Source: Cellulophaga omnivescoria
Lineage (GTDB): Bacteria > Bacteroidota > Bacteroidia > Flavobacteriales > Flavobacteriaceae
Length of the DNA stretch: 64,000 nucleotides
Assembly: GCF_001999725.1 (NCBI RefSeq)
Contig: NZ_MDDP01000034.1
Location: 108,789-172,788, forward strand
Direction: 5' to 3'
Shown here piece after piece: positions 8,721 through 16,966 of the stretch. Made by a program: the position numbers and the translations under genes. Position 1 is the first letter of the stretch, and each line of letters begins with the position of its first letter. The notes under the pieces are model-generated. The model worked only from the letters and a program-made list of their open reading frames with translations, had not been told where the DNA came from and ran no database searches.

Positions 8721-9812
8721 ATGGTAACAGCAGAAGAAAAACTTAGAGAGCGTATTAAAGAACTCACTTGTTTGTATGACGTTACTTCTATAATTGTTAA
8801 TTGCGATTATAATGAAATTGAAGTTGGTTTACAAGCTATTGTAGCTTGCTTAAAAAATGCTTGGCAATACATAAATGATACGTATGTTGTACTTAAAACC
8901 GATGAGTACCATATTGAAACTAAAAAAGAGCATAAAGACTATGTTTTTTTAACCTCTGCTATTACGTTATTTAATAAAGAAATTGGGACTATAAAAGTTG
9001 GTTACCCATCTAAAAAATACAGTATTTTAGATTTTCTTGAAGAAGAACAACAACTGCTAAATAATGTGTGTTTGGAGGTTGGCAACTTACTGGAGCGTAA
9101 AGAAATTAAGGAGAACGAAATTTTAATTAAAAGGCAAGTAGAACAATCAGACAGGTTACGTATACTTGGAGAAATTACGGCAGGCATAGCTCATGAACTA
9201 AATACACCTCTGGCTAATATTTTAGGGTTTGCAGAGCTTTTAAAAGACCGTACAAAAGAAGATGCACAAGCAACAAAAGATGTAGATAAAATTATAAATA
9301 GTGCCATTTACTCTAGAGAAGTGGTAAAAAAACTAATGTTTTTTGCTTGTGAAATGCCACAACAAAAAAGCTTGGTTAATATTATTCCTATTTGTAAAGA
9401 AGCTATTGAACTTTTAAAACCAATACTAAAAACAAAAAGTATTACTCTAAATATTACCTCTAGCAATCCTGAAATTGCTTTAAAAATAGACCGCATACAA
9501 CTTACCCAAGTGCTATTTAACTTGGTTATAAATGCTATTTATTTTTCAGAAGAAAATGGTTTTATTGTATTAGATATAAAAGATAAATCTGCCGCAGTAG
9601 AAATGCATATAAAAGACCAAGGTACTGGTATAGATACTAATTTAGGTGATAAAATTTTTGAACCATTTTTTACCACCAAACCAGTAGGCGAAGGCTCTGG
9701 ATTAGGACTAAGCGTAGTACACGGTATTGTTAAAAGTCATAAAGGAAACATAAGTTTTAGTGCCAATACACCAAAGGGCACTATATTTACTGTAACAATT
9801 CCTAAATTGTAA
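8721..9812 (+). CDS. Soluble sensor histidine kinase (NtrB-like)
   Basis: A 363-residue kinase with no membrane segment. Residues about 1-135 form a GAF-like sensory region; a HisKA domain with the phosphoacceptor His in ITAGIAHELNTPLANI follows, and then an HATPase domain with VINAIYFSEENG (N box) and GEGSGLGLSVVHGIVKSHKG (G box). It lies 3 bp before an NtrC-type response regulator, so the two form a two-component pair. The cytosolic location suggests an internal signal. The sigma-54 promoter of the glutamate dehydrogenase operon just downstream makes nitrogen or carbon/nitrogen status a plausible signal, but that is inference. Confidence 0.92.
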   Translation: MVTAEEKLRERIKELTCLYDVTSIIVNCDYNEIEVGLQAIVACLKNAWQYINDTYVVLKTDEYHIETKKEHKDYVFLTSAITLFNKEIGTIKVGYPSKKYSILDFLEEEQQLLNNVCLEVGNLLERKEIKENEILIKRQVEQSDRLRILGEITAGIAHELNTPLANILGFAELLKDRTKEDAQATKDVDKIINSAIYSREVVKKLMFFACEMPQQKSLVNIIPICKEAIELLKPILKTKSITLNITSSNPEIALKIDRIQLTQVLFNLVINAIYFSEENGFIVLDIKDKSAAVEMHIKDQGTGIDTNLGDKIFEPFFTTKPVGEGSGLGLSVVHGIVKSHKGNISFSANTPKGTIFTVTIPKL

Positions 9813-9815
9813 AAA

Positions 9816-11138
9816 ATGGGATTAGAAAAAGAGAACATACTTATTGTAGATGATGACATTCATATACTAGAACTTTTACAACGTCATTTACAAGCTTTAA
9901 ACTACCACGTTTACAAAGCAGTGTCTGTAAAACAGGCATTGTATGTTTTGCATGACTCTGCTATAGATTTGTTAATAACAGATATACAAATGCCAGAGAT
10001 TGATGGCCTGCAACTATTAAAATATACCGCAGAACATTATCCAGAAATTCCTAAACTAGTAATTACAGGTTACCCGTCTGTAGATGATGCAATGAGCGTA
10101 ATAAAAACTGGCGCTACAGATTACCTTACCAAACCATTTACAAAAGAAGAATTAAAACAGGCCGTAAATAGGTCTTTAGAAGCAGCCAAAAAAACAAAAC
10201 AAACACAACAAAAAAAACCACTAATAACAACAGGTTACGGACAAATGATTGGGCAATCTGTTGCCTTTAAAAAAGTAACTCAAATTATAGAACGTGTAAA
10301 AGACAACAAGGCTACAGTTTTAATAGAAGGAGAAAGTGGCACTGGTAAAGAACTTGTGGCTAGGGCTATTCATTTTTCGGGTAAGTTTGCCAAGCAACCT
10401 TTTATTGCTGTTAATTGTGGTGCCATACCCGAGAACTTATTAGAATCTGAGCTCTTTGGCTATACAAAAGGAGCTTTTACAGGTGCTAACGAAAATAAAA
10501 ATGGTTTTTTTCAGGCTGCAAATAACGGCACATTATTTTTAGATGAAATTGGCAATGCTTCTACTGCGGTACAGGCCAAATTACTACGTGCTTTACAAGA
10601 AAAAGAAATTACAAAAGTAGGCTCACAAAAAGCAGAAAAAGTAGACTTGCGCATCATTGCTGCAACAAATAATAACTTACAAGAAGATATTGCCAACAAA
10701 ACCTTTAGAGAAGATCTTTATTACAGGCTAACTGTAGTGCAAATAAACGTGCCACCATTACGAGAAAGAAAATCTGATATTCCGTTACTGGTAGAGCAGT
10801 TTTTAAAGAAATACGGTGTAGAATACAAAGACCGTTTATTACAAATTACAGATAATGCTTTAAAAATGCTACAAAGATACCATTGGCAAGGCAACATTAG
10901 AGAGCTAGAAAATGTAATACAACGCGCTGTTATTATGAGCGATGGTATAATTGACACAAAAGATTTCCCTGATTATTTAAAGTATAAAATAGAGTTTCCA
11001 GACGCTTCTTTTACAAGCCTACAGCAAATGGAAAAAGAATACATTTTAAAAGTATTAGCAGCTACAAATAACAATAAGACAAAGGCTGCAGAAATTCTTC
11101 AAATAGACCGTAAAACTTTACGTCAAAAATTAAAGTAA
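9816..11138 (+). CDS. NtrC-family sigma-54-dependent response regulator
   Basis: 440 residues in three domains. The receiver holds LIVDDDIHILELL, the phosphoacceptor Asp in LLITDIQMPEIDG, and the Lys in YLTKPF. The AAA+ domain has Walker A GESGTGKELVARAIH, the sigma-54 contact loop GAFTGA (in ELFGYTKGAFTGANENKNG) and FLDEIGNA. The C terminus is a Fis-type helix-turn-helix (NKTKAAEILQIDRKTLRQKLK). It should activate RNA polymerase with sigma-54 by binding an enhancer. Two tandem GGGG-N7-CCCC sites start 4 bp after its stop codon and precede a sigma-54 promoter. Confidence 0.95.
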   Translation: MGLEKENILIVDDDIHILELLQRHLQALNYHVYKAVSVKQALYVLHDSAIDLLITDIQMPEIDGLQLLKYTAEHYPEIPKLVITGYPSVDDAMSVIKTGATDYLTKPFTKEELKQAVNRSLEAAKKTKQTQQKKPLITTGYGQMIGQSVAFKKVTQIIERVKDNKATVLIEGESGTGKELVARAIHFSGKFAKQPFIAVNCGAIPENLLESELFGYTKGAFTGANENKNGFFQAANNGTLFLDEIGNASTAVQAKLLRALQEKEITKVGSQKAEKVDLRIIAATNNNLQEDIANKTFREDLYYRLTVVQINVPPLRERKSDIPLLVEQFLKKYGVEYKDRLLQITDNALKMLQRYHWQGNIRELENVIQRAVIMSDGIIDTKDFPDYLKYKIEFPDASFTSLQQMEKEYILKVLAATNNNKTKAAEILQIDRKTLRQKLK

Positions 11139-11141
11139 ACG

Positions 11142-11178
11142 CTGGGGTATTTTTCCCCGGCTGGGGCATTTCTCCCCA
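11142..11178. promoter_or_regulatory. Tandem enhancer (UAS) candidate, two GGGG-N7-CCCC sites
   Basis: Two dyad sites, TGGGGTATTTTTCCCC (11143-11158) and TGGGGCATTTCTCCCC (11162-11177), are repeated at 19 bp. They lie about 90-125 bp upstream of the GG of a sigma-54 promoter, the normal distance for an NtrC-type activator. G/C blocks like these stand out in the AT-rich surroundings. The factor is presumably the regulator encoded just upstream. Confidence 0.7.
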
Positions 11179-11265
11179 CCTCATCTTTTCTTTAAAATTA
11201 ATTTACCTCTTTTATTTAACTAGTAATCAACTACTTAAAATAAATCTGCATTTTTAAATCTTTTT

Positions 11266-11281
11266 AGGCACACAGCTTGCC
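11266..11281 (+). promoter_or_regulatory. Sigma-54 promoter of the glutamate dehydrogenase operon
   Basis: AGGCACACAGCTTGCC fits GGCAC-N5-TTGC with the required 12-bp offset between the -24 GG (11267-11268) and the -12 GC (11279-11280). Transcription would start near 11292 and run into a leader of about 140 nt before the 55-residue protein gene. Confidence 0.75.
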
Positions 11282-11347
11282 AATACATACACAAGTAAGT
11301 TATTATAAAAATGATATTAGATTTTTATAGTTGATTGATTGATTTGT

Positions 11348-11407
11348 CTACTTGGCTTTCTAAATGTTTAACTCAAGTGGTGTGGTTTTTTTGTGAAAGT
11401 CAAGTAG
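11348..11407 (+). promoter_or_regulatory. Structured leader of the glutamate dehydrogenase operon
   Basis: A 13-bp stem can form between CTACTTGGCTTTC (11348-11360) and GAAAGTCAAGTAG (11395-11407), with one G-U pair. The left arm can instead pair with CAAGTGG at 11374-11380, which is followed by a T-run (11386-11392), like a weak terminator. The two folds exclude each other. Confidence 0.4.
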
Positions 11408-11433
11408 CATTTTAATAGTCTAAATACAAGGTA

Positions 11434-11601
11434 ATGATAAAAATAATTGAAAAGAGCCTTTGCAATACTTGTGAGCACGAGCGACTTTGTGTACTAACAA
11501 AAAATAAAAATTCTATATACAACTGTAGCGATTATCAACAAGGGACAAATGAAGACTTTGATCTAAAAAAAGAAGATAAAACAGAATTAGTTTTAAATTA
11601 A
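11434..11601 (+). CDS. Small Cys-rich protein (55 residues)
   Basis: ATG at 11434 to TAA at 11599-11601, 5 bp before the glutamate dehydrogenase gene. The N-terminal half has four Cys with one His in the order C-N-T-C-E-H, then C-V-L-T and N-C-S-D-Y, a spacing that could bind zinc or a metal cluster. The C-terminal 20 residues are acidic and basic. There is no signal peptide, so it is probably cytosolic. I do not recognise a named family. Cotranscription with gdh from the sigma-54 promoter is likely. Confidence 0.75.
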   Translation: MIKIIEKSLCNTCEHERLCVLTKNKNSIYNCSDYQQGTNEDFDLKKEDKTELVLN

Positions 11602-11606
11602 ATATA

Positions 11607-12890
11607 ATGATAACAAAACAGCAGAAAAAGTTGAAGCAAGGGATGCTAGATAATGTTATGCGACAATTTAATTATAGCGCAGACAACATAAACTTAAATC
11701 CTAATATTAGAAAAATATTAAGCATCACTAACAACGAGCTAGTTGTACATTTTCCTGTAAAGATGGATAATGGAGATGTAGAAGTATTTACAGGCTATAG
11801 AGTACAACATAACAATGCACTTGGCCCGTATAAAGGTGGTTTGCGTTATCACCCAACTGTAGATATAGATGCCGCAAGAGCTTTGGCTATGTGGATGACC
11901 TGGAAAACCTCTTTAGCTGGCTTACCTTATGGTGGTGCAAAAGGTGGTATACAGTTAGACCCTAGCAAGTACTCCCAAGCAGAGTTAGAGCGTATTACTA
12001 GGAGATTTACCTTTGCTTTAGGAGATAATATTGGTCCGGAATTAGATATTCCTGCACCAGATGTTAATACAAATCCGCAAACAATGGCGTGGATTTTAGA
12101 CACTTATATGTCTACAAAAGCACCATCAGAACGTTCTAAAAATATGCACGTGGTTACAGGTAAGCCTGTGGGCGCTGGCGGTTCTGAAGGTAGAGACAGA
12201 GCTACGGGTTATGGTGTGTTTTTAAGTATAAAATTTTGGGCAGAAAGTAAAAAAGTAAGTCTAAAAGATAAAAAATACATTGTACAAGGTTTTGGTAATG
12301 TTGGTTACTGGACTTCTCATTTTTTAGAAAATGAAGGTGCAATTTTAGTTGGTGTACAAGATGCATCTGGCACTATTATGAATGAAAACGGAATTTCTGT
12401 TGAAGATTTATTTAAACATACAATAGAACACAAAGGTGCCATAGCTGGGTTTGAGGATGCCACGCCAATATTAAACGAAAACTTTTTTGGTATTAATTGC
12501 GATATCTGTGTACCAGCTGCTTTGGGTAACCAAATAACAGCTAACAATGCAGACAGTATTAAAGCCTTTTTAATTGCTGAAGGTGCAAACGGACCAACAG
12601 ATGTTGAAGCTGAAAAAATATTACTAGAAAAAGGTGTAGCTATTATACCAGATATTTTATGTAATTCTGGTGGTGTAATTGGTAGTTATTATGAGTGGTT
12701 ACAAAATAGAAACGGAGAAATTTGGCAGCTTGATGAAGTATTAGAAAAAATGCATAAAAAACTAAAAGAATCTTTTAATAAGGTAATGAAAACTGCTTTA
12801 GAAAAAGATATAGACATGCGTACTGCCGCCTTTAACATTGCCATAGAACGTTTAGAACAAGCTTATGTACAAAGAGGAATTTTTCCATAA
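11607..12890 (+). CDS. gdhA: Glutamate dehydrogenase (Glu/Leu/Phe/Val dehydrogenase family)
   Basis: A 427-residue enzyme that interconverts glutamate and 2-oxoglutarate plus ammonia. Substrate-binding and catalytic motifs are clear (GPYKGGLRYHPTVD, LPYGGAKGGIQLDP with the catalytic Lys, GPELDIPAPDVNT), followed by a Rossmann domain (YIVQGFGNVGYWTSHFL) and VPAALGNQIT, LIAEGANGPT. The length suits the hexameric group. Whether it uses NAD or NADP is not clear from sequence. It is the main enzyme of an operon behind a sigma-54 promoter, consistent with nitrogen-responsive expression. Confidence 0.95.
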   Translation: MITKQQKKLKQGMLDNVMRQFNYSADNINLNPNIRKILSITNNELVVHFPVKMDNGDVEVFTGYRVQHNNALGPYKGGLRYHPTVDIDAARALAMWMTWKTSLAGLPYGGAKGGIQLDPSKYSQAELERITRRFTFALGDNIGPELDIPAPDVNTNPQTMAWILDTYMSTKAPSERSKNMHVVTGKPVGAGGSEGRDRATGYGVFLSIKFWAESKKVSLKDKKYIVQGFGNVGYWTSHFLENEGAILVGVQDASGTIMNENGISVEDLFKHTIEHKGAIAGFEDATPILNENFFGINCDICVPAALGNQITANNADSIKAFLIAEGANGPTDVEAEKILLEKGVAIIPDILCNSGGVIGSYYEWLQNRNGEIWQLDEVLEKMHKKLKESFNKVMKTALEKDIDMRTAAFNIAIERLEQAYVQRGIFP

Positions 12891-12904
12891 ATAACAGAAA
12901 AGAG

Positions 12905-13327
12905 ATGATGAAATACGGAGGCTTAATTATTGAAAAAAAAGAATATGTGTTGCTTAAAAAATTGATGACCCTGTCTGGTTATCATAAAGATACAACATAC
13001 AAAAAATCTATTGCTAAGCTTAATATGGAGCTAAAGACTGCTATTGTAAAAGACGATAAAGATATGCCTACAGATGTAATCAGGTTTAACTCTATTGTTA
13101 CAGTTACAGCAGAAGAAGGATGGCAAAAGAGTTTTCAGCTAGTTAAGCCTTCAGATAGTGATTTAAAAAACCAAAAGTTATCAATTTTAACTCCTATGGG
13201 CGCTGCTGTAATTGGCTATGCAAAAGGTGATACTCTTTTATGGGAGTTCCCATCAGGAGAAAAAAACCTCACGGTAACCAATGTAAAACAAAAAAATAAT
13301 TACATAGATATAAATACATTGGTATGA
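12905..13327 (+). CDS. GreA/Rnk-type C-terminal domain protein
   Basis: 140 residues. The C-terminal half matches the GreA/GreB C-terminal domain (FQLVKPSDSD, then LSILTPMGAAVIGYAKGDTLLWEFPSGEKNLTVTNV), the FKBP-like fold that binds RNA polymerase. The N-terminal half lacks the long acidic coiled coil of GreA, so the layout is closer to Rnk-type proteins. A role at RNA polymerase is inference. It lies 14 bp after gdh and its stop overlaps the next start (ATGA), so the three genes form one unit. Confidence 0.82.
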   Translation: MMKYGGLIIEKKEYVLLKKLMTLSGYHKDTTYKKSIAKLNMELKTAIVKDDKDMPTDVIRFNSIVTVTAEEGWQKSFQLVKPSDSDLKNQKLSILTPMGAAVIGYAKGDTLLWEFPSGEKNLTVTNVKQKNNYIDINTLV

Positions 13328-13710
13328 GTGCAAAATTGTTTTACAACCACGAGGAAGACCGCAGTATAATGATGAAAAAAGACAAAGAAGAACTGCGTAA
13401 TTGGATAAATAATTTAGAGTTTATTGCTAAAGAATTAAGGTATTTAATAGAGATAGAAAGCCGTATTGCCAATCAAAAAACCATAAAACAAGAGCTGTAT
13501 AACTTACAAAAAGAAAATACAGAAATGGTAGTAGAAATGCGCAGATATAACAATACTACACTTGGTAAGTTAGAATGTGACACTGTAGAGTGTGATGCCT
13601 TTTATCTTGAAAATCACGAAAAAAAAAGAACCGAATACTTAGCTTTTATACAAAAATATAGGCTAACTAAAACCAAGACTTTTTCTTTGATTTTACTTAA
13701 AACCGCATAA
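13324..13710 (+). CDS. Coiled-coil hypothetical protein
   Basis: 128 residues of unknown function, translationally coupled to the GreA-like gene by a 4-bp ATGA overlap. Heptad-like hydrophobic spacing from about residue 18 to 85 (LRNWINNLEFIAKELRYLI, then LYNLQKENTEMVVEMRRY) predicts a coiled coil. Two Cys occur in LECDTVECDAF. The tight coupling with a protein that lacks its own coiled coil makes a physical partnership plausible, but no known function can be given. Confidence 0.75.
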   Translation: MSAKLFYNHEEDRSIMMKKDKEELRNWINNLEFIAKELRYLIEIESRIANQKTIKQELYNLQKENTEMVVEMRRYNNTTLGKLECDTVECDAFYLENHEKKRTEYLAFIQKYRLTKTKTFSLILLKTA

Positions 13711-13716
13711 ATTATA

Positions 13717-13816
13717 TAAGAAGGTTTTTATAAGTTAACCCTTCTTACTATAACTAGGTTTTTGCATTTAGGCCTAGATAGAACACAACGGTGGGGGCTG
13801 TTGTGTTCTTTTTTTT
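13717..13816 (+). terminator. Hairpin series and terminator after the gdh operon
   Basis: Three consecutive hairpins: TAAGAAGG/CCTTCTTA (13717-13747), CTAGG/CCTAG (about 13755-13777), and the terminator proper, AGAACACAAC (13780-13789) with GTTGTGTTCT (13800-13809), which has a G-rich 10-nt loop and a T-run to 13816. Confidence 0.85.
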
Positions 13817-13824
13817 AAACTTTT

Positions 13825-14487
13825 TTACACTTGCCTACCATCTAATAAGTTTATTGTTCTGGAGGCGTATGCTGCATTTTTTTCTGAGTGTGTAACCTGT
13901 ATTATTGTTACGCCTTCTTTATTTAACTCTTTAAAAATCTCCATAATTTCTTCGCCTTGCTTAGAATTTAGGTTGCCTGTTGGCTCATCTGCTAAAATAA
14001 GTTTTGGATTAGATATTAATGCCCTAGCAATACCTACCAACTGCTGTTGACCACCACTAAGCTGACTTGGAAATAGGTTTTGCTTGCCTACAATATTAAA
14101 TTTATCTAGCATATCTGCTACCAATGCTTTACGCTCAGACGAGCTATACTTTTTATATAATAAAGGCATTTCTAAGTTTTCATACACCGTAAGTTCATCT
14201 AATAAATGATAGGCCTGAAAAACAAAACCAATGTATTGCTTATACAAATTAGAGCGGTGTTTTTCTTTTAAATTATGAACGGAGTCTTCTAAAAAATTAT
14301 ATTCACCTTCATTAAATACATCTAACATACCAATAATATTTAACAAGGTTGATTTTCCAGAACCAGACGGCCCCATTATGGAAATAAACTCGCCTTCTTC
14401 TACTTTTAAATTGATGTCTTTTAACAAAAATATTTTTTGCCCGCCAGACTGTACCCATTTGTATATATGGTTTAATTCTAATAACAT
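13825..14487 (-). CDS. ABC transporter ATP-binding protein (MacB/LolD type), second ATPase of the export locus
   Basis: A 220-residue ATPase with Walker A GPSGSGKSTLLNIIG, Q-loop FVFQAYHLL, signature LSGGQQQ, Walker B LILADEPTGNLN and the switch His in VTHSEKNA. It belongs to the MacB/LolD/FtsE group that powers FtsX-type permeases. The residue after the signature is unusual: LSGGQQQLVGIARAL replaces the common QQQRVAIARAL. It is the last gene of the predicted third unit, 11 bp after a permease. Confidence 0.93.
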   Translation of the reverse strand: MLLELNHIYKWVQSGGQKIFLLKDINLKVEEGEFISIMGPSGSGKSTLLNIIGMLDVFNEGEYNFLEDSVHNLKEKHRSNLYKQYIGFVFQAYHLLDELTVYENLEMPLLYKKYSSSERKALVADMLDKFNIVGKQNLFPSQLSGGQQQLVGIARALISNPKLILADEPTGNLNSKQGEEIMEIFKELNKEGVTIIQVTHSEKNAAYASRTINLLDGRQV

Positions 14488-14498
14488 ATTATATTTTT

Positions 14499-16943
14499 TT
14501 ATTCTGTTCGTAAACTTTTTACAGGATTTTGTGTTGATGATATGTAGGTGCGCACGCCCATAATTAACATTGCAACTATTAGCATAATAACACCACTAAT
14601 TGCAAAAACCCACCAACTTAATTTTGTTTTATTAGCAAAGTCTTGCAACCAATAATCTATACCAAAATAGGCTATTGGCGCAGCAATTATAAATGCAATT
14701 AATACCAAGCCTAAAAACTCTTTACTTAGCAATACATTTAGCTCTAATAAAGATGCCCCCAACACTTTACGTATACCTATTTCTTTGGTTCTGCGTTCTG
14801 TAGTGTAAACTACAAGACCTAATAACCCCAAACAACTAATTACAATTGCTAAACCAGTAGCCCAATTAAGTAACACTGCTGTTTTACGTTCCTGACTATA
14901 AAAACGTTTTATAGTATCATCCATAAAAATAAGTTCAAAAGGCTCATTGGTATAAACTGTATTCCAAGCATTTTTTAATTTATCTGTAGCGTGTTTTAGG
15001 TTTTCTCCGTTAACATTGGCAAAAGATATATGAAACGTTTTAAATTTTCTGTTTGCACCGCCTGTACCTACAAAAGCCAATGGCTTAATTGCTGTTTTTA
15101 AAGAACGCTGATTAAAATCTTTCATAACACCAACAATTGGATTTTGCTCACCATCAGCTTTTATTATTTTACCCAAAGCATCTTCTGGTTTTTTAAAGCC
15201 AAGCATACGCATATAGGTTTGGTTTATTACGTATTCTGTAATACTATCATTATTTTGTTTTCTACCAGCTAATAATTCTATTCCGTAAATGTCTAAATAG
15301 TTTTTATCGCCATACAGCAATTGCAATTCTGTATGCACAGGTGCATTGTTTTCATCAAAATAACTAGTATTTGTTGCGCTAGTACTAAAGGATGCTGGCG
15401 GGTATTCTGCCAAACTAACTTTGTTTACTTCTGGTATTGCCTCTATTTTTGTTAACAAGCGTTGTTGTTTTTCTGGTGTCATAGTATACCAAGGCGCTCT
15501 AACAGATGCTATGGCTTTGGTTTTAAAACCCATATCTTTTTGTAATAAAAAGGATATTTGTTTGCCCACCAAAAGGGTAGCTATTATAAAAATCTGTGCT
15601 ATTATAAACTGAAAAACAGTTAGGTATTTACGTAATGATGTTTTATCATTAGACGCTACAATTTGATTTTTTAATACTGCTATTGGTTTAAAATGAGAGA
15701 GTACTACTGCCGGATAAAACCCAGATAATACTGTAACAACTAAAAGCAATAAAATAATGAATACAATAACTGTTGGCTCTGCAAATAACTCTGAACTTAG
15801 ACCTGTTGGTATATAGTTTGCAAATATATTTAACAGCCAAAAAGAAAGTGCTATAGACACAATTGCAGCACAAATGGTTAGTAAAAAAGTTTCTCCTAAA
15901 AACTGATAAATTAGTTGTTTTTTAGAGCCTCCTAGTGTTTTTCTAACGCCAATTTCTTTTGCTCTTTGCGTTGCCTGTGCTGTATTTAAATTTATAAAAT
16001 TAATACTACCTAACAGCAGTAAAAAAAGAGCAATACAACCTAAGCTTACTAATACCGATTTACTTGCTGGCTCCGAGTCAAAATCAAAAGTATAATAGTT
16101 GGTATCAAAATGCATTTCTTGTAATGGCTGCATATAAAACTTGCGCTCATTACCAAACTCTTCTTCATTAGGGTCTTTATGTTCTTTTGCTAGCTTATTT
16201 AGTGTGAGCTGTACATTTTTAGCACTAGAATTTTTAGCTATTTTTATAAACAATTGTGAAGCCGAGTTTGTACCGTTCCAATTACTGCTCAATACAGCAC
16301 TTGTCATATCTGACTGGTGCGCTGTTTTTAACGATATAAACTCTTCAAAAACAATATCTGTACGCTCTGTAAAATTAGCCACCACGCCAGTTACTTGCAT
16401 ATTTATGGTATCATTATATACCATATGAGCACCAATTATATCTGTAAAAGCAGTATTTGGGAAATATTTTTTAGCTCTTTTTTCCGATAACACCAACTGA
16501 TTTGGACTTTCTAAAGCATTTTCTTTAGAGCCCGCCAACCATTTATATTTAAACACATTAAAAAAACCTTTATCTGCATAAATTACATAATCTGGACTTT
16601 TAAATGTTTTATTTGTAGCTGTGTTTTTTATGTGTAACGGATACGTAGTTAAAAAAGGAGCAACAGCAGCCAAACTAGCCGAGTTTTGTTTTAGTGCGTC
16701 AGCCAAAGGAACTGAAACTCCCGGATTATAAAAGCTACCTTCTGGTGTTACAAACTCTGTTGTAACCCTATAAATATGTTCTTTATCTGGATGAAATTTA
16801 TCAAAAGTAAAATCGTAATACACCATTAAACCAATAACAAACGACACACTTAAACCAATGGCTAAACTGCTAATTTTAATTAAAGAAAAGAGCTTGTTAT
16901 TCCATAGGTTTCTAAACGCTATTTTAAAATAATTCTTAATCAT
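14499..16943 (-). CDS. MacB/FtsX-type ABC permease 6 of the export locus
   Basis: An 814-residue inner-membrane permease with an N-terminal membrane segment near residues 20-42, a large periplasmic domain, a first FtsX core (INFINLNTAQATQRAKEIGV, around residue 320), a second periplasmic domain, and a second FtsX core (TERRTKEIGIRKVLGASLLE, around residue 720). The C terminus is NPVKSLRTE. Such proteins use ATP hydrolysis to drive periplasmic movements that push lipids, peptides or drugs through partner proteins. It lies 23 bp after the previous permease and 11 bp before the ATPase. Substrate unknown. Confidence 0.93.
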   Translation of the reverse strand: MIKNYFKIAFRNLWNNKLFSLIKISSLAIGLSVSFVIGLMVYYDFTFDKFHPDKEHIYRVTTEFVTPEGSFYNPGVSVPLADALKQNSASLAAVAPFLTTYPLHIKNTATNKTFKSPDYVIYADKGFFNVFKYKWLAGSKENALESPNQLVLSEKRAKKYFPNTAFTDIIGAHMVYNDTINMQVTGVVANFTERTDIVFEEFISLKTAHQSDMTSAVLSSNWNGTNSASQLFIKIAKNSSAKNVQLTLNKLAKEHKDPNEEEFGNERKFYMQPLQEMHFDTNYYTFDFDSEPASKSVLVSLGCIALFLLLLGSINFINLNTAQATQRAKEIGVRKTLGGSKKQLIYQFLGETFLLTICAAIVSIALSFWLLNIFANYIPTGLSSELFAEPTVIVFIILLLLVVTVLSGFYPAVVLSHFKPIAVLKNQIVASNDKTSLRKYLTVFQFIIAQIFIIATLLVGKQISFLLQKDMGFKTKAIASVRAPWYTMTPEKQQRLLTKIEAIPEVNKVSLAEYPPASFSTSATNTSYFDENNAPVHTELQLLYGDKNYLDIYGIELLAGRKQNNDSITEYVINQTYMRMLGFKKPEDALGKIIKADGEQNPIVGVMKDFNQRSLKTAIKPLAFVGTGGANRKFKTFHISFANVNGENLKHATDKLKNAWNTVYTNEPFELIFMDDTIKRFYSQERKTAVLLNWATGLAIVISCLGLLGLVVYTTERRTKEIGIRKVLGASLLELNVLLSKEFLGLVLIAFIIAAPIAYFGIDYWLQDFANKTKLSWWVFAISGVIMLIVAMLIMGVRTYISSTQNPVKSLRTE

Positions 16944-16966
16944 AATTATTATTTATAGGTTACAAT

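Noticed and set aside
11329..11345. GATTGATTGATT in the gdh leader as a further copy of the ABC-locus leader motif
   Set aside because: It is in the opposite orientation to its gene and about 90 bp from the next start codon, so it is probably a simple AT-rich repeat.
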